Of a stretch of 64,000 nucleotides of DNA, positions 42,991 to 54,153 are shown piece after piece. Origin of the DNA: Actinoalloteichus fjordicus (GTDB lineage Bacteria; Actinomycetota; Actinomycetes; Mycobacteriales; Pseudonocardiaceae). The DNA lies in contig NZ_CP016076.1 in assembly GCF_001941625.1 (NCBI RefSeq), positions 5,998,001-6,062,000 on the forward strand, in the 5' to 3' direction. The number at the start of each line of letters is the position of its first letter. The first letter of the stretch is position 1. Under the pieces are notes generated by a model. That model saw only the letters and a list, made by a program, of their open reading frames with translations. It ran no database searches and was not told the origin of the DNA. The position numbers and the translations under genes were made by a program.

Positions 42991-45776
42991 CGGTCCGCCT
43001 GCTCCGCCGCCGTGGGCAGAGAGATGACCACGGTGAAGCCGCCGCCGGGCGTGTCCTCGGCGCGGATCGTGCCGCCCATGGCCGACAGGAAGCCCCGGGC
43101 CACACTGAGCCCCAGGCCCAGCCCGGGCCGTGAGTCCCGATCTCCCAGTCGTTGGAACGGGGCGAAGACCTCTTCGGCCGAGCCGCCGGGAACGCCGGGG
43201 CCCGTGTCGACCACCCGCAGCTCAGCGCGATCGCCGTACACGCTGGCCCGCACCGCCACCTCGGGCGCGCGACCACCCCGGCCGTACCGGAGCGCGTTGT
43301 CGATGACATTGGCCACCGCCCGCTCCAGCAGGCCGATGTCTGCGGCGACGTCGGGCAGGCTCTCATCGATCTCGACACGCACTGTCTCGCGTTCCTCCAT
43401 CCCCGCCAGCGCGGCGAAGACCACCTCGTCATAGCCGATGGCCTCGATGCGCGGCGAGACGGCCCCGGTGGCCAGTCGGGAGGAGTCCAGCAGATTGGCG
43501 ACGAGCGCGGCGAGTCGATCGGTCGCACCGTCGATCACGGCGAGCAACTCCGCAGTGTCGACGTCGGAGAGGTTCAGCGAGGGGTCACGCAGGCTGGCCA
43601 GCGAGGTCTTCACTGTGGTCAGGGGCGTTCTCAGGTCATGGCCGAGGGCGGACAGCAGTGCGGTGCGCAGGCCGGTGGCGTCCGCACGGCGCTGCGCCGC
43701 AGACGTCTCGGCGGCCATCCGCTGCTGCCGCAGGGCCACCAGTGCCTGCCCTGCGGCAGCCTCCAACACGAGCTGATCCTCGGCGGGCAGCAGCCTGCCA
43801 CGAAGGACGAGACGGATCTCCGGGGTCACCACGATCTCGCTCGTCACATCCTCGTCGCCGTCCCCATCGCTGCCTGCGCTCCCCAGGGCGCCGGAAGGGA
43901 CGAAACCGACCTGACCGGACAGGCTCCCGTGTGCGGCCCCACGACCTCGGACGGCCTCCTCGACGCCGCTCGACCCGACCTCGACCCATTCGGCATCGCG
44001 ATGTTCCAGCATCACCACCGAGGTCATGCCGAAGTTCTCCCTGATCTTCTCCAGCAGCCGGGACGCGGGCTCGGGGTGGGTGAGCACTGTGCGTGCGTAG
44101 GAGGCGAGCAGCACCGACTCGGCCCGAGAGCGGCCGGCCTGGGCCGCCAGCCGCGCGGCCCGGTCGACGACGAGTGCGACCATCACCGCGACGGCCACCA
44201 TCACCACCAGCGTGATCACCTGTTGGCGGGGCGAGACCGCCAACGAGAACTGTGGCGCGGTCAGGAAGTAGGTGAACAGCAGCCCCGACACCACCGCCGC
44301 GCACAGCGCGGGGCCGAGTCCGCCCACCAAGGCGACGATCACGATCACCAACAGGAAGCCCACCACGTCGGTGGAGAGGTCGACGGTGGCGCCCAACAGC
44401 AAGCCGATGCAGGTGACCAGCCCCGGCAGCAGTACCGCGAGCGCCCAGCTCAGCACGCGGCGCCAGCCGGTGATCGGCGCGACCCGGCCCCGCCTGCCCT
44501 CGCCTGCGTGCGGGTGAGTGACGATGTGGACGTCGATCGAGCCGGATTCGCGCACCAGCGCGGCGCCGATGCCCTCGTCCCACAGCCGGGCAGCACGCGA
44601 GCGGCGGGAACTGCCGAGGACGAGTTGAGTCGCGTCCACGCCTCTGGCGAAGTCGAGGAGTGCGGAGGCCACGTCGTCACCCAGCACGACGTGGAAGGTG
44701 GCCCCGAGGTCGACGGCCAGCTGCCGGTATCGCGCCAGCGCGCCGGGCTTGGTGCCGCTGAGGCCGTCGCCGCGCAGTGCGTGCACGACGAGCAGCTCCG
44801 CTCCCGCCCGGTTGGCGACTCGCCGAGCACGCCGGATCAGAGTCTCACTCTCCTGACCGCCGGTGATCGACACCACGACCCGTTCCCTCGTCTCCCAGGT
44901 CTCGGTGATGTGCTGGTCCGCGCGGTAACGGCGCAGGGCGACGTCGACCTGGTCGGCGACCCACAACAGCGCCAGCTCACGCAGGGCACCCAGGTTGCCC
45001 GGCCGGAAGAAGTTCGCTAGCGCCGCGTCGACACGGTCCGCCGCGTAGACGTTGCCGTGTGCCATCCGGCGGCGAAGTGCCTCGGGAGTGATGTCGATCA
45101 GTTCGACCTGTTCGGCGGCCCGAACCACCTCATCGGGCACGGTCTCCCGCTGGCGGGTCTTGGTAATCGTCTCGACGACGTCGTTGAGGCTCTCCAGATG
45201 CTGGATGTTGACGGTGGTGAGGACGTCGATGCCTGCCGCGAGCAGCTCCTCGACGTCCTCCCAGCGCCGCACGTTGCGAGAGCCGGGCACGTTGGTGTGC
45301 GCCAGCTCGTCCACCAACGCGATCTCTGGCGCCCTGGCCAGCACGGCATCCACGTCGAGTTCGGTCAGCTCGCTTCCCTGGTAGGTGATCCTGCGCCGGG
45401 GCACCTGCTCGATGCCCTGGGTGAGAGCCTCGGTGAGGGCTCGACCGTGGCTCTCCACGAAACCGATCACCACGTCTGCGCCCCGCTCCCGCCTGCGGGC
45501 CGCCTCGCCGAGCATGGCGTAGGTCTTGCCGACGCCTGCCGCCGCACCGAGGTAGACCCGAAGTTCCCCTCGGCGCGGCAGTGCGGAGAGTCGCCCCGTC
45601 GGCTGGGCATCGCGTCCCGACTCCGGCGTGCCCACCGCGAGGAGGCTCTCGTCGGGGGCTGCCGGGTCGCCGGTCCCGGCGTCTCCTTGCGACCGAGCCT
45701 CTCGCCCGCGATCGTCATCTGGCGGATTCGACGCGATGTCCACGAGTCGAGTCTGCCCCGGCTCCACTACTGTCAC
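42987..45776 (-). CDS. kdpD: Sensor histidine kinase KdpD
   Basis: Protein of about 929 residues. An N-terminal polar leader of some 50 residues precedes the KdpD domain with its Walker A-like GAAAGVGKTYAMLGEA. A universal stress protein domain (about 290-420), four close membrane helices (about 455-560: LSWALAVLLPGLVTCIGLLL, IVALVGGLGPALCAAVVSGL), a GAF-like region, and the HisKA motif ALGHDLRTPLTTV follow. The C-terminal ATPase domain has DNALRYGRGG and VDTGPGVPGG. It senses potassium limitation or turgor and phosphorylates KdpE. The start is uncertain: GTG 45776 is given, GTG 45743 is possible. Confidence 0.94.
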   Translation of the reverse strand: MTVVEPGQTRLVDIASNPPDDDRGREARSQGDAGTGDPAAPDESLLAVGTPESGRDAQPTGRLSALPRRGELRVYLGAAAGVGKTYAMLGEAARRRERGADVVIGFVESHGRALTEALTQGIEQVPRRRITYQGSELTELDVDAVLARAPEIALVDELAHTNVPGSRNVRRWEDVEELLAAGIDVLTTVNIQHLESLNDVVETITKTRQRETVPDEVVRAAEQVELIDITPEALRRRMAHGNVYAADRVDAALANFFRPGNLGALRELALLWVADQVDVALRRYRADQHITETWETRERVVVSITGGQESETLIRRARRVANRAGAELLVVHALRGDGLSGTKPGALARYRQLAVDLGATFHVVLGDDVASALLDFARGVDATQLVLGSSRRSRAARLWDEGIGAALVRESGSIDVHIVTHPHAGEGRRGRVAPITGWRRVLSWALAVLLPGLVTCIGLLLGATVDLSTDVVGFLLVIVIVALVGGLGPALCAAVVSGLLFTYFLTAPQFSLAVSPRQQVITLVVMVAVAVMVALVVDRAARLAAQAGRSRAESVLLASYARTVLTHPEPASRLLEKIRENFGMTSVVMLEHRDAEWVEVGSSGVEEAVRGRGAAHGSLSGQVGFVPSGALGSAGSDGDGDEDVTSEIVVTPEIRLVLRGRLLPAEDQLVLEAAAGQALVALRQQRMAAETSAAQRRADATGLRTALLSALGHDLRTPLTTVKTSLASLRDPSLNLSDVDTAELLAVIDGATDRLAALVANLLDSSRLATGAVSPRIEAIGYDEVVFAALAGMEERETVRVEIDESLPDVAADIGLLERAVANVIDNALRYGRGGRAPEVAVRASVYGDRAELRVVDTGPGVPGGSAEEVFAPFQRLGDRDSRPGLGLGLSVARGFLSAMGGTIRAEDTPGGGFTVVISLPTAAEQADR

Positions 45777-45839
45777 CGAGCACGCCTTTCGACCAGGGCA
45801 CGGAGGCGGGACGGAGCGCACGATTCACGGGTTGCCGAG

Positions 45840-46505
45840 TCACCCGGGATCATCAGCCGACTCTCCACTGATCGCCTCCGCGACCGCGACGTTCAGCGTG
45901 AGCACGTTCACCGTCTGACCACCGAGGAAGCCCAGTTCTCGCCCCTGGGTGTGCTCGTCGACGAGATCGCGCACCCGTTGCTCGGACAGGCCGGTCACCC
46001 TCGCGACGCGGGCGACCTGGAGTTCGGCGTAGGCAGGCGAGATGTCCGGGTCCAGCCCGGAGGCGGAGGCGGTGACCGCGTCAGGGGGCACGGACTCGAT
46101 CGGCACGCCTTCCCTGGTGGCGATCACCTCCGCTCGCGCATGCACCAACCGGGTCAACGCGGGGTTGTCCCCGGCCAGGTTGGAGCCGCCGGACGCAGCC
46201 GGGTCACCGGGCCCGAGCCCGTCGGATGCCGAGGCAGCCGCCGAAGGCCGGTGATGGAAGTAGCGGTCGGCGGTCGGATCGTCCTCGGCAGCGGGATCGA
46301 CGAGATCGAGCCCGAGATTCTCCAGACCCACCGCACGGCCGTCGTGGTAGACGACCGAGCCCTCGGCGGGTGAGGACAGGCCTGGCAGCCGGGACACCGA
46401 ATAGACGGTGATCGGGTACATGATCCCGGTCAGCACTGTCATGACCAGCAGCAGACGGAGGCCCGCCATGGTCTGTCGCAGCAAGGTGGTGGACATCGTG
46501 ATCAC
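45840..46505 (-). CDS. kdpC: Potassium-transporting ATPase subunit C
   Basis: Protein of 221 residues with one N-terminal membrane helix ([18 protein letters not shown]) and an outer domain. KdpC motifs: [25 protein letters not shown], and [11 protein letters not shown]-like near the C-terminus ([16 protein letters not shown]), plus [20 protein letters not shown]. KdpC helps couple ATP hydrolysis by KdpB to potassium movement through KdpA. Its ATG overlaps kdpB by four bases. The middle carries a short serine/glycine/proline insertion compared with the usual 190-residue length. Confidence 0.95.
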   Translation of the reverse strand: MITMSTTLLRQTMAGLRLLLVMTVLTGIMYPITVYSVSRLPGLSSPAEGSVVYHDGRAVGLENLGLDLVDPAAEDDPTADRYFHHRPSAAASASDGLGPGDPAASGGSNLAGDNPALTRLVHARAEVIATREGVPIESVPPDAVTASASGLDPDISPAYAELQVARVARVTGLSEQRVRDLVDEHTQGRELGFLGGQTVNVLTLNVAVAEAISGESADDPG

Positions 46506-48640
46506 CCGATTCCGGGGAGGTGACGAACGAACAGGTCGATGAACCAGATGGCGATGAACGGCGTTATCAGGCCGCCGAGCCCGTAGACGAGCAGATTGCG
46601 CCGCAACAGCGTCGACGCGCCCGCAGCCCGGTAACGGACTCCCCGGAGCGCGAGCGGGATCAGGACGACGATGATCAGCGCATTGAAGATCACCGCAGAC
46701 AGGATCGCCGAGGACGGCGTGGCCAGACCCATCAGGTTCAGCGCCTCGAGCTGCGGGAAGATCGAGGCGAACATGGCAGGCAGGATCGCGAAGTACTTCG
46801 CGAGGTCGTTCGCGATGCTGAAGGTCGTCAACGCGCCCCGGGTGATGAGCAGTTGCTTGCCCACCTCGACGATCTCGATGAGCTTGGTCGGGTTCGAGTC
46901 GAGGTCGACCATGTTGCCCGCCTCTTTCGCAGCCGAGGTGCCGCTGTTCATCGCGACCCCGACGTCGGCCTGGGCGAGCGCCGGGGCGTCGTTGGTCCCG
47001 TCCCCGGTCATCGCGACGAGCCTGCCGCCCGCCTGTTCCTTCTTGATCAGCGCGATCTTGTCCTCAGGACGAGCCTGCGCGAGGTGGTCGTCCACCCCGG
47101 CGTCCTCGGCGATGGCCCGTGCGGTCAACGGGTTGTCACCGGTCACCATGACAGTGCGGATGCCCATCGACCTGAGCCTGGCGAACCGCTCTCGCATTCC
47201 GGGTTTCACCACGTCCGCGAGCCTGATGACTCCGAGGACCCTGGCACCAGCTGCATCGGTCTCTCCACAGACGAGCGGGGTGCCGCCGCGCAGGCTGATC
47301 TCGTCGACGATGCTCGTCAGGTCGGCGGGTACGGTGCCGCCGCGCTCGCGCACCCAGGAGGCGACCTCGGCGGCGGCGCCCTTGCGAACCGAGCGCAGGC
47401 CGCCGCCGTCGGGCAGGTCGACGCCGCTCATCCTGGTCTGCGCGGTGAAGGGGATGAACTCGGCGTTCCGTTCGCCCGAGTCGAGCTCCATCGGCAGGCC
47501 GTGCTCCATGGCGCACAGGTCGATGACGCTGCGTCCTTCCGGCGTCTCGTCGGCCAGGCTTGCGAGCCTTGCTGCCGCTGCCAGCCGGGTCAGGTCGCCG
47601 TCCTCCACCGGCACCAGTTCGACCGCCTGCCGGTTGCCGAAGGTGATGGTGCCTGTCTTGTCGAGCAGCAACGTGCCGACGTCGCCTGCGGCCTCCACCG
47701 CACGACCCGAGGTGGCGAGCACGTTGCGCTGCACCAGCCGGTCCATTCCTGCGATGCCGATCGCCGAGAGCAACGCACCGATCGTGGTGGGGATGAGGCA
47801 CACCAGCAGGGCGGTCAGGACGATCAGCGACTGTCTGCCGCCCGAGTACCCCGCGATGGGTTGTAGGGCGACGACGGCCAGCAGAAAGATGATCGTCAGC
47901 GTCGACAGCAGGATGGTCAGTGCGATCTCGTTCGGTGTCTTCTGCCGTCGAGCACCCTCGACGAGACCGATCATCCGGTCTACGAAGGACTCGCCAGGGC
48001 GAGTGGTGATCCGCACGATGACGCGATCGGAGAGGACGGTGGTGCCGCCGGTGACCGACGAGCGGTCACCGCCCGCCTCGCGGATGACCGGCGCGGACTC
48101 GCCCGTGACAGCGGACTCGTCCACGGTGGCCAGGCCTTCGACGACGTCACCGTCTCCTGGAACGACATCCCCTGCGGTGAGCACGACGTGGTCGCCCACT
48201 CGCAACGCGGAGGCAGAGACCTCCTCTACCGCCAGGTCCGATGCGGCGAGCAGCGTGCCGACGCGCTCCGCGACGTCCGGCCCGCCCAGTCTGCTGGCGA
48301 CGCTGGAGACACGCGAGCGGCGCAGGGTCTCGGCCTGAGCTCGTCCCCGTCCCTCGGCGACGGCCTCGGCGAGATTGGCGAAGAGGACGGTGAACCAGAG
48401 CCAGCCCGCCACCGCGAAGGCGAACGGGTCCGGGTCGAGGACGGCCAGCACGGTGACCAGCACCGAGCCCACGGCGACGACGAACATCACCGGATTGCGC
48501 GCCTGGTGCCGTGGTGAGAGCTTGCGCAGTGCCGCAGGCAGGGAGATCAGCAACAGCCTCGGGGAGAAGGCACCCGCACGAGGACGGTCGGTCGAGTCGG
48601 CCGCCGGGGTCTGCCGGGGCATCTCGTCGGTGGTGGTCAT
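46502..48640 (-). CDS. kdpB: Potassium-transporting P-type ATPase subunit B
   Basis: Protein of 712 residues. P-type ATPase landmarks: actuator [14 protein letters not shown], phosphorylation site [13 protein letters not shown], nucleotide-binding domain [11 protein letters not shown], hinge [20 protein letters not shown] and [20 protein letters not shown]. Seven or so membrane helices flank these. The N-terminal 40 residues are polar. ATG 48640 is chosen because upstream in-frame codons are inside kdpA and not family-like. It is overlapped by four bases on both sides, so kdpABC are tightly coupled. It powers high-affinity potassium import. Confidence 0.97.
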   Translation of the reverse strand: MTTTDEMPRQTPAADSTDRPRAGAFSPRLLLISLPAALRKLSPRHQARNPVMFVVAVGSVLVTVLAVLDPDPFAFAVAGWLWFTVLFANLAEAVAEGRGRAQAETLRRSRVSSVASRLGGPDVAERVGTLLAASDLAVEEVSASALRVGDHVVLTAGDVVPGDGDVVEGLATVDESAVTGESAPVIREAGGDRSSVTGGTTVLSDRVIVRITTRPGESFVDRMIGLVEGARRQKTPNEIALTILLSTLTIIFLLAVVALQPIAGYSGGRQSLIVLTALLVCLIPTTIGALLSAIGIAGMDRLVQRNVLATSGRAVEAAGDVGTLLLDKTGTITFGNRQAVELVPVEDGDLTRLAAAARLASLADETPEGRSVIDLCAMEHGLPMELDSGERNAEFIPFTAQTRMSGVDLPDGGGLRSVRKGAAAEVASWVRERGGTVPADLTSIVDEISLRGGTPLVCGETDAAGARVLGVIRLADVVKPGMRERFARLRSMGIRTVMVTGDNPLTARAIAEDAGVDDHLAQARPEDKIALIKKEQAGGRLVAMTGDGTNDAPALAQADVGVAMNSGTSAAKEAGNMVDLDSNPTKLIEIVEVGKQLLITRGALTTFSIANDLAKYFAILPAMFASIFPQLEALNLMGLATPSSAILSAVIFNALIIVVLIPLALRGVRYRAAGASTLLRRNLLVYGLGGLITPFIAIWFIDLFVRHLPGIG

Positions 48641-50298
48641 GCCAGTGCCTCCGCAATGGGGCCGAGGGCGAGTACGGGGAGGAAGGTCAATGCGGTGAGG
48701 AGTACCACCGTGCCGGTGAGCAGTCCGGCGAACAGCACGCCGCCGGTGGGCAGGGTGCCCTCGCCCGGCGGAACGGTGCGCTGCCTCGCGAGCGCGCCTG
48801 CCAGGGCAAGGACGGCGATGATCGGGAGGAGCCTGCCGAACAGCATCGCGACGCCCAGGGTCGACTGGAAGAAGTCGTCCGTGACGGTCAGACCCGCGAA
48901 GGCGCTGCCGTTGTTGTTCGCCGCCGACGCATAGGCGTAGAGCACCTCCGACAACCCGTGCGGGCCCTCGTTGTTGAGCGCCTCCAGCGTCTCGGATCGG
49001 GTCAACGCCCATCCGGTGCCAAGCAGCACGAGGGCAGGCATCGTCAACAGCGAGATCGCCGCGCAGGTCACCTCGGTACGGCCGAGTCGCTTGCCCAGGT
49101 ACTCCGGGCTGCGACCCACCATCAGACCCGCGAGGAAGACCGCGATCACCGCGAGCACGAGCAGGCCGTACAGACCGGTTCCCACCCCGCCCGGGGCGAC
49201 CTCGCCGAGAAGCATGTTCAGCAGTAGCGCGCCGCCGCCCAGGCCGGTGAAGCTGTCGTGCATCGCGTTGACCGCGCCGGTAGAGGTGCCGGTGGTGCTC
49301 ACCGCGAAGAGCACCGATGAAGCGATGTCGAACCGAACTTCTTTGCCCTCCATGGCCGCGCCTGCCGCCAGTGTCGCGGGCCCGTTGGGATGAGTCTCAG
49401 CCCACCAGGTGACCGCCGACACCGTGGTCCAGAGCAGCGTGATGACGGCGATCAGCACGGTGCCCTGCCTGCGGTCGCCGACCATGATGCCGAAGGTCCT
49501 GGTCAGACAGACCGGGATCACCAGGAGAAGGAAGACCTGAACGATGCTGGTCCACGCGGCCGGGTTCTCGAAGGGGTGCGCCGAGTTGGCGTTGTAGATG
49601 CCGCCACCGTTGGTGCCGAGGAGCTTGATCGCCTCCTGGCTCGCGACCGGCGCCAGCGGGACGTCATGGGTGATGCCGTCGAGGCCGGTGACCCGCACGC
49701 TGTCCGCGAAACTCATGACGACGCCTGCCGAAACGAAGAGCACCGCCGCAACAAGGGCAACCGGCAGCAGCACTCGGACGACCCCCCTGGTGATGTCCAC
49801 CCAGACGTTGCCGAGCCGGTCCGTCCCCGACCGGACGAAGCCCCGGATCAGGGCGACCGCGACGGCCAGACCGACCGCTGCGGACAGGAAGTTCTGCACC
49901 GTCAGCCCGGCGGCCTGCACGAAGCTGCCGAGCGTGCTCTCCGGAACATAGGACTGCCAGTTGGTATTGGTCACGAAACTGACGGCGGTGTTGAACGCAG
50001 TCCCCTCGTTGACCGGGCCTCGGTCGAAACTCAACGGCAGTAGCGCCTGGAGTCGCTGGAGCAGGTACAGCAACAGCACCGAGACCAGTGAGAAGCCGAG
50101 AACTCCGATCGCGTAGCCGCTCCACCGCTGGTCGGAATCGGGATCGACCCCGACCAACCGGTAGACGAGTCGTTCCAGACGGTTGTGCTTCCGACCGGTG
50201 TACACCGACGCCAGGTAGGCGCCTGCCGGGCGGTAGATCAGGGCGAGAGCGAAGACGAGCACCCCCGCCTGGATCAACCCCGCAGTGATCGGGCTCAT
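48637..50298 (-). CDS. kdpA: Potassium-transporting ATPase subunit A (channel)
   Basis: Protein of 553 residues with ten or so membrane helices. KdpA carries the K+ selectivity path built from repeated NTNxQ and GTNGGGxxNxNSAHP segments: [51 protein letters not shown], and [16 protein letters not shown] are all present. ATG 50298 has a GAGAGG ribosome binding site inside kdpF. The kdpF stop and kdpA start overlap by one base (TGATG). Confidence 0.97.
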   Translation of the reverse strand: MSPITAGLIQAGVLVFALALIYRPAGAYLASVYTGRKHNRLERLVYRLVGVDPDSDQRWSGYAIGVLGFSLVSVLLLYLLQRLQALLPLSFDRGPVNEGTAFNTAVSFVTNTNWQSYVPESTLGSFVQAAGLTVQNFLSAAVGLAVAVALIRGFVRSGTDRLGNVWVDITRGVVRVLLPVALVAAVLFVSAGVVMSFADSVRVTGLDGITHDVPLAPVASQEAIKLLGTNGGGIYNANSAHPFENPAAWTSIVQVFLLLVIPVCLTRTFGIMVGDRRQGTVLIAVITLLWTTVSAVTWWAETHPNGPATLAAGAAMEGKEVRFDIASSVLFAVSTTGTSTGAVNAMHDSFTGLGGGALLLNMLLGEVAPGGVGTGLYGLLVLAVIAVFLAGLMVGRSPEYLGKRLGRTEVTCAAISLLTMPALVLLGTGWALTRSETLEALNNEGPHGLSEVLYAYASAANNNGSAFAGLTVTDDFFQSTLGVAMLFGRLLPIIAVLALAGALARQRTVPPGEGTLPTGGVLFAGLLTGTVVLLTALTFLPVLALGPIAEALA

Positions 50299-50405
50299 CA
50301 GAACCTCTCCGGGCGAATCAGGGCATACACGAGGTATCCGATCAACAGCAGCGCGAGCACACCGGCGACCAGGTCGGCGCCGACGCTCGTCGCGGCGCCC
50401 GTCAC
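50298..50405 (-). CDS. kdpF: Small stabilising subunit KdpF
   Basis: A 35-residue peptide read directly from the sequence. It starts at GTG 50405 and ends at 50298. The chain is one membrane helix (VAGVLALLLIGYLVYALI) followed by RPERF, the classic KdpF ending. It overlaps kdpA by one base and the small ORF upstream by four bases (GTGA). KdpF stabilises the KdpABC complex in the membrane. Confidence 0.88.
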   Translation of the reverse strand: MTGAATSVGADLVAGVLALLLIGYLVYALIRPERF

Positions 50406-50485
50406 AACCGCTCCAGGCCACGGACGACCAACATGAGCAGGCCGAACACACCGACTGTCAGCGCGAGATAGGCGAGATCAGCCAT
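50402..50485 (-). CDS. Tiny membrane peptide at the head of the kdp operon
   Basis: A 27-residue peptide: MADLAYLALTVGVFGLLMLV then VRGLERL. A single membrane helix with a basic C-terminal end. ATG 50485 follows GGAGGA by ten bases; ATG 50503 would add six residues. Its stop overlaps the kdpF start by four bases, so it is the first gene of the operon. From memory, similar peptides precede kdpF in other actinobacteria, but I know no name or function. Length and placement suggest a second accessory subunit or a leader peptide. Confidence 0.6.
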   Translation of the reverse strand: MADLAYLALTVGVFGLLMLVVRGLERL

Positions 50486-51140
50486 CCCAGACGTCTCCTC
50501 CATGGTTTGTCGCCCCGATCGGGTGACACACCTCCGGAGCATCCGTCCGCCGCATGCCCGGGCGCGAGAGCGTTGACGGCTTCTTGATGGTCGGCGGCCC
50601 GATGTTGACGACGTCCTGACCAGGCGAATCGTCTGTCCGTTCGCGGAGTACACCTCGGCACGCCGAGACCAGGTGTCACGGCGGTGCTGATCGCGGCCAG
50701 GTGAGACGCGGCTAGATTGCGGGCCGCCCCGCCCGGCGGTCGGAGCCGACGGCGGGCGACACATGATCGTGCTGCTGGTGATGAACGCGCCACCGACTCG
50801 GCAGCGAGGGCAGCGGCGTTCTCGTGTTCGCCGCACGATGTACCGCAGGCCCACGGTCTCACGTGCCGTGGAGAATGCGGGTTTTCCTGCCCTCCGTGGT
50901 CCCCTCCCCGCAACGCGGCCCGGGGCCTGCCGATCCCGCGCGTTCGACGGCGGACGGGCCTGGTTGCCAGACGGGCACACCGAGGCAGCAGACGACTCCG
51001 ATGGTCACGTGGGTAGGCAGGCCCTATGGGCTACCGCAGGCCCCGCTGCTGCGGACCGCAGTCACGAGCATCGAGCACTGATGCCCGAGGCAGCACAGCG
51101 GGAACCGCCGATCGGACGAACGCTGCCGGGCTCTCCCGGC
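50486..51140. other. Upstream region of the kdp operon
   Basis: About 650 bases between mutM and the kdp operon. No gene is convincing. It should hold the kdp promoter and KdpE binding site, which I could not identify. Any attenuator for the short first peptide would lie here too. Confidence 0.4.
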
Positions 51141-52154
51141 TCAGCGATGGGCGTCGGCGGGTTCAGGCTGACAGCCGGGGCAGGAGAAGGCGGACCGGTT
51201 CATGAACGGATCGCGGCGCACCGGGCTGGCGCAGCGCGGGCAGGGCAGGCCCTCCTGGCCGTACACCGCCAACGAGCGGTCGAAGTACCCGGACTGGCCG
51301 TTCACGTTGACGTAGAGGGCGTCGAAGGACGTGCCGCCCTGCCCCAGCGCCTCGCGCATGACGTCGGCGGCGGCATTGACCAGCTCGGCCGCCTTCGCCG
51401 CAGGCAGACTCGCCGTCGGCCGCGCCCAGTGCAGCCGGGTCCGCCAGAGCGCCTCGTCGGCGTAGATGTTGCCGACGCCCGAGACGAGCGTCTGATCGAG
51501 CAGCGCCCGCTTGACCCCGGTGCGCCGCCTGCGCATCGCCTCGACGACGGCTGCGGCGTCGAACCTCGGGTCCAGCGGGTCACGGCCGATGTGGGCGACG
51601 GGAACCGGCAGCGTCGTTCCGTCGACCTCCAGCAGGTCGGCCAACGTCAGCCCGCCGAAGGTGCGCTGATCCACGAAGCGCAACTCGCCGCCGTCGGCGA
51701 ACCGGAATCGGACCCGGAGATGCCGCTCGTCCGGCGCGGCGGAGTCCTTGACCAGCAGTTGGCCGCTCATCCCCAGATGCACGAGCAGCGCGGCGCCCTC
51801 CACCGCCGACGGCGAGGGCGGCCGGACGACGTCGTGCCCGCGGCCCGATTCGGGGTCCGCCTGAGCACCGACGACTCCGTTCGAGCCGTCGGTCTCGTCC
51901 TCGGCGGCCAGGCTCGCCCCGACGAACTCCGAGGCCGCCGCCACGGCACCCGTCAGTTCGAGCCACAGATACTTGCCCCGGCGGTTCGCCGCCGTCAACC
52001 GCGCGCCGCGCAGCCGGGCGACGAAGTCGGCCGGGCCGGGCTCGTGTCGGCGCACCGCGCGGGGGTGCAGCACTTCGACGTCGGCGATCGTGCGGCCGAC
52101 GGCATGATCGAGCAGACCGAGACGGACGACCTCGACCTCGGGCAGTTCTGGCAC
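51141..52154 (-). CDS. mutM: Formamidopyrimidine-DNA glycosylase
   Basis: Protein of 337 residues. It removes oxidised purines such as 8-oxoguanine from [16 protein letters not shown] supplies the catalytic Pro and Glu right after the initiator Met. The conserved Lys is in [11 protein letters not shown], the helix-two-turn-helix contains [17 protein letters not shown], and the zinc finger is [20 protein letters not shown] followed by CPGC. An insertion of about 45 glycine/serine/aspartate-rich residues interrupts the N-terminal domain after LWLELTGAV (about residues 72-115) and makes it longer than the usual 285. It follows rnc after 54 bases. Confidence 0.94.
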   Translation of the reverse strand: MPELPEVEVVRLGLLDHAVGRTIADVEVLHPRAVRRHEPGPADFVARLRGARLTAANRRGKYLWLELTGAVAAASEFVGASLAAEDETDGSNGVVGAQADPESGRGHDVVRPPSPSAVEGAALLVHLGMSGQLLVKDSAAPDERHLRVRFRFADGGELRFVDQRTFGGLTLADLLEVDGTTLPVPVAHIGRDPLDPRFDAAAVVEAMRRRRTGVKRALLDQTLVSGVGNIYADEALWRTRLHWARPTASLPAAKAAELVNAAADVMREALGQGGTSFDALYVNVNGQSGYFDRSLAVYGQEGLPCPRCASPVRRDPFMNRSAFSCPGCQPEPADAHR

Positions 52155-52208
52155 GACTGACTCTCGCCTTCGCCTGCGGGCAGGCGCCGATCATCGACCG
52201 CCCGCGAA

Positions 52209-53099
52209 CTACGTCTTCTCTGGTGCGGTGTCCGGCTGGTCGACATCCGCCGTCGAGCCCTCGGCAGCCTTCGCGAGGCCTGCCTCGAAGTCGCTCGCGA
52301 GGCCCGTCTCGGCAGCACCCTCCTGCTGAGCTGCCCCCGACTCGGCGTCCTGGCTCTCGCCGATCTCCTCGGCGGCGGTGCGGAGCTGGTCGGACAGCAG
52401 GCGCCATGCCGTCTCGGCCGAGCGCTGCTCGGCCTCCTTCTTGGTGCGGCCGACGCCGGTGCCCATGCCCTGCCCGCCGATGATCACCGTCGCGGTGAAC
52501 TCCTTGCGGTGGTCGGGGCCTTCTTCGGCCACCCGGTACTCGGGAACGCCGAGGCCTGCGGCGGCGGTCAGCTCCTGGAGGCTGGTCTTCCAGTCCAGGC
52601 CTGCGCCGCGCAGCGGAGCCTCCGCCAGCAAGACGTCGAACATGCGGTGCACCGTCTGGCGGGCCGTCTCCACGCCGTGCTGGAGATAGACGGCGCCGAT
52701 GACGGCCTCCAGTCCGTCGGCGAGGATGCTCGCCTTGTCCCGCCCGCCGGTCAGCTCCTCGCCCTTGCCGAGCAGCAGGTGCGCGCCGAGGCCGCCTTCG
52801 CCGAGTTCACGAGCCACGCCCGCGAGGGCGTGCATGTTGACGACACTGGCGCGGAGCTTGGCGAGTTGTCCCTCGGGCAGGTCCGGATGCTGTCGATACA
52901 GGTGATCGGTGATCACCAGACCGAGAACGGCGTCGCCGAGGAACTCCAGGCGCTCGTTCGGCGGCAGGCCGCCGTTCTCATATGCATAGGACCGGTGCGT
53001 CAAGGCAAGGTCCAGCAGCTCGGCGCCGATGTCGACGCCGAGCGCGGTCAGCAGTGCGGAATGATCTCGGGATCGTCCCCTGGAACCGTGTGCGCCCAC
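52209..53099 (-). CDS. rnc: Ribonuclease III
   Basis: Protein of 296 residues. The catalytic motif [20 protein letters not shown] and the second metal-binding segment [16 protein letters not shown] are present. The double-stranded RNA-binding domain lies at about 165-235 ([36 protein letters not shown]). The C-terminus has about 45 extra acidic residues. GTG 53099 is chosen because the open frame upstream overlaps rpmF. It processes rRNA precursors and cuts double-stranded RNA. It is in the rpmF-rnc-mutM series. Confidence 0.94.
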   Translation of the reverse strand: MGAHGSRGRSRDHSALLTALGVDIGAELLDLALTHRSYAYENGGLPPNERLEFLGDAVLGLVITDHLYRQHPDLPEGQLAKLRASVVNMHALAGVARELGEGGLGAHLLLGKGEELTGGRDKASILADGLEAVIGAVYLQHGVETARQTVHRMFDVLLAEAPLRGAGLDWKTSLQELTAAAGLGVPEYRVAEEGPDHRKEFTATVIIGGQGMGTGVGRTKKEAEQRSAETAWRLLSDQLRTAAEEIGESQDAESGAAQQEGAAETGLASDFEAGLAKAAEGSTADVDQPDTAPEKT

Positions 53100-53118
53100 G
53101 AAGCCGTGCGCTTCGAGA

Positions 53119-53301
53119 TCAGGCCGGCCGCGCGATCTGGCGGCCGTCGTAGGTGCCACAGCTCGGGCAGATCGTGTGGGGCAGCTTCTGCTCACGGCAG
53201 TTGCGATTCGGGCAGACCACCAGGGTGGGCGCCGTGGTCTTCCACTGGGAGCGACGGGAGCGCGTGTTGGAGCGCGACATCTTGCGCTTCGGGACGGCCA
53301 C
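53119..53301 (-). CDS. rpmF: 50S ribosomal protein L32
   Basis: Protein of 60 residues beginning [20 protein letters not shown]. Two cysteine pairs (CPNRNC and CPSC) form a zinc ribbon, so this is the zinc-binding C+ form. Start GTG 53301. It follows yceD after two bases and precedes rnc, the order typical of bacteria. Confidence 0.96.
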   Translation of the reverse strand: MAVPKRKMSRSNTRSRRSQWKTTAPTLVVCPNRNCREQKLPHTICPSCGTYDGRQIARPA

Positions 53302-53303
53302 GG

Positions 53304-53915
53304 CTAGTTCTCCTCCGACTTGTCAAGAGTGGTGCTGGGGGTGCTGGTGTCACCGAACCGCTGCTGTAGAGCGGCCCAACGAGGATCCATCGTCTCATGG
53401 CGATGGTCGGGGCCGAGTTCGGCCCACTTCCCACCGCAGTCGACGCACAGTCCGGCGCAGGTGGGCGAGCACAGCGGCGAAGATGGTAGCGCGAGAAGGA
53501 CGGCGTCGCGAACCACCGGCTCCAGGTCGATCAGCTCGTCGACCACGCGCGGAAGCTCGTCCTCCTCGGTGGTCTCGTCCGTGGCGCTCTCCGGATAGGC
53601 GAACAGCTCGGTCACCTCGACCTCGACCTCATCGAGGATCGAGTCGAGACAACGGGAGCACTCGCCCTCCAGCGGCGCGGTGGCGGTGCCCGCCACGAGT
53701 ACGCCCTCGACCACGGAGTCGAGCCGGATGTCCAGGACGACCTCGCCCTGATCCGGGACCGCGACGAGGTCGAGGCCCAGGCGCGTGCTCGGCGGCAGGC
53801 TGCGGTGATAACGACGGCTGGAGCCTGCTCGTCGGCCGAGCTCGCGGGTGTCGATGACCCACGGCCCGGACGGAGCGGGACTCGCGCCGGAAGATGTTCT
53901 GGAGTGCATAGACAT
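53304..53915 (-). CDS. yceD: DUF177 family protein (YceD)
   Basis: Protein of 203 residues. The DUF177 core includes [20 protein letters not shown], the zinc-like GECSRCLD, an acidic middle ([20 protein letters not shown]) and a C-terminal [12 protein letters not shown] plus [12 protein letters not shown]. The family is linked to 23S rRNA or ribosome assembly and almost always encoded before rpmF, as here. I chose ATG 53915; ATG 53909 is equally plausible. The much longer frame reaching 54758 is serine/arginine/proline-rich and overlaps sepIVA, so I do not accept it. Confidence 0.92.
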   Translation of the reverse strand: MSMHSRTSSGASPAPSGPWVIDTRELGRRAGSSRRYHRSLPPSTRLGLDLVAVPDQGEVVLDIRLDSVVEGVLVAGTATAPLEGECSRCLDSILDEVEVEVTELFAYPESATDETTEEDELPRVVDELIDLEPVVRDAVLLALPSSPLCSPTCAGLCVDCGGKWAELGPDHRHETMDPRWAALQQRFGDTSTPSTTLDKSEEN

Positions 53916-54153
53916 CAACGATCTCAATATGGGAGTGGAACAGGTCCAACCGAGACAGGTTACGCGAGGAGGGGCCGCCGGGTGAAATCCGGCTGAGATC
54001 GCCCGCCCCGAGACCAGCGGGATCGCGAGCCGGACGCCCCCTGCCTGCACGAATGCCGAGGACGTCGACAGAGGCGCTGGTCGAGCGGGACACCGGTCGC
54101 GGGGCGCGCCGGGTGGCAGGCACGCCTGCGGGGATCCCCGCCCGCGCGGAGTG

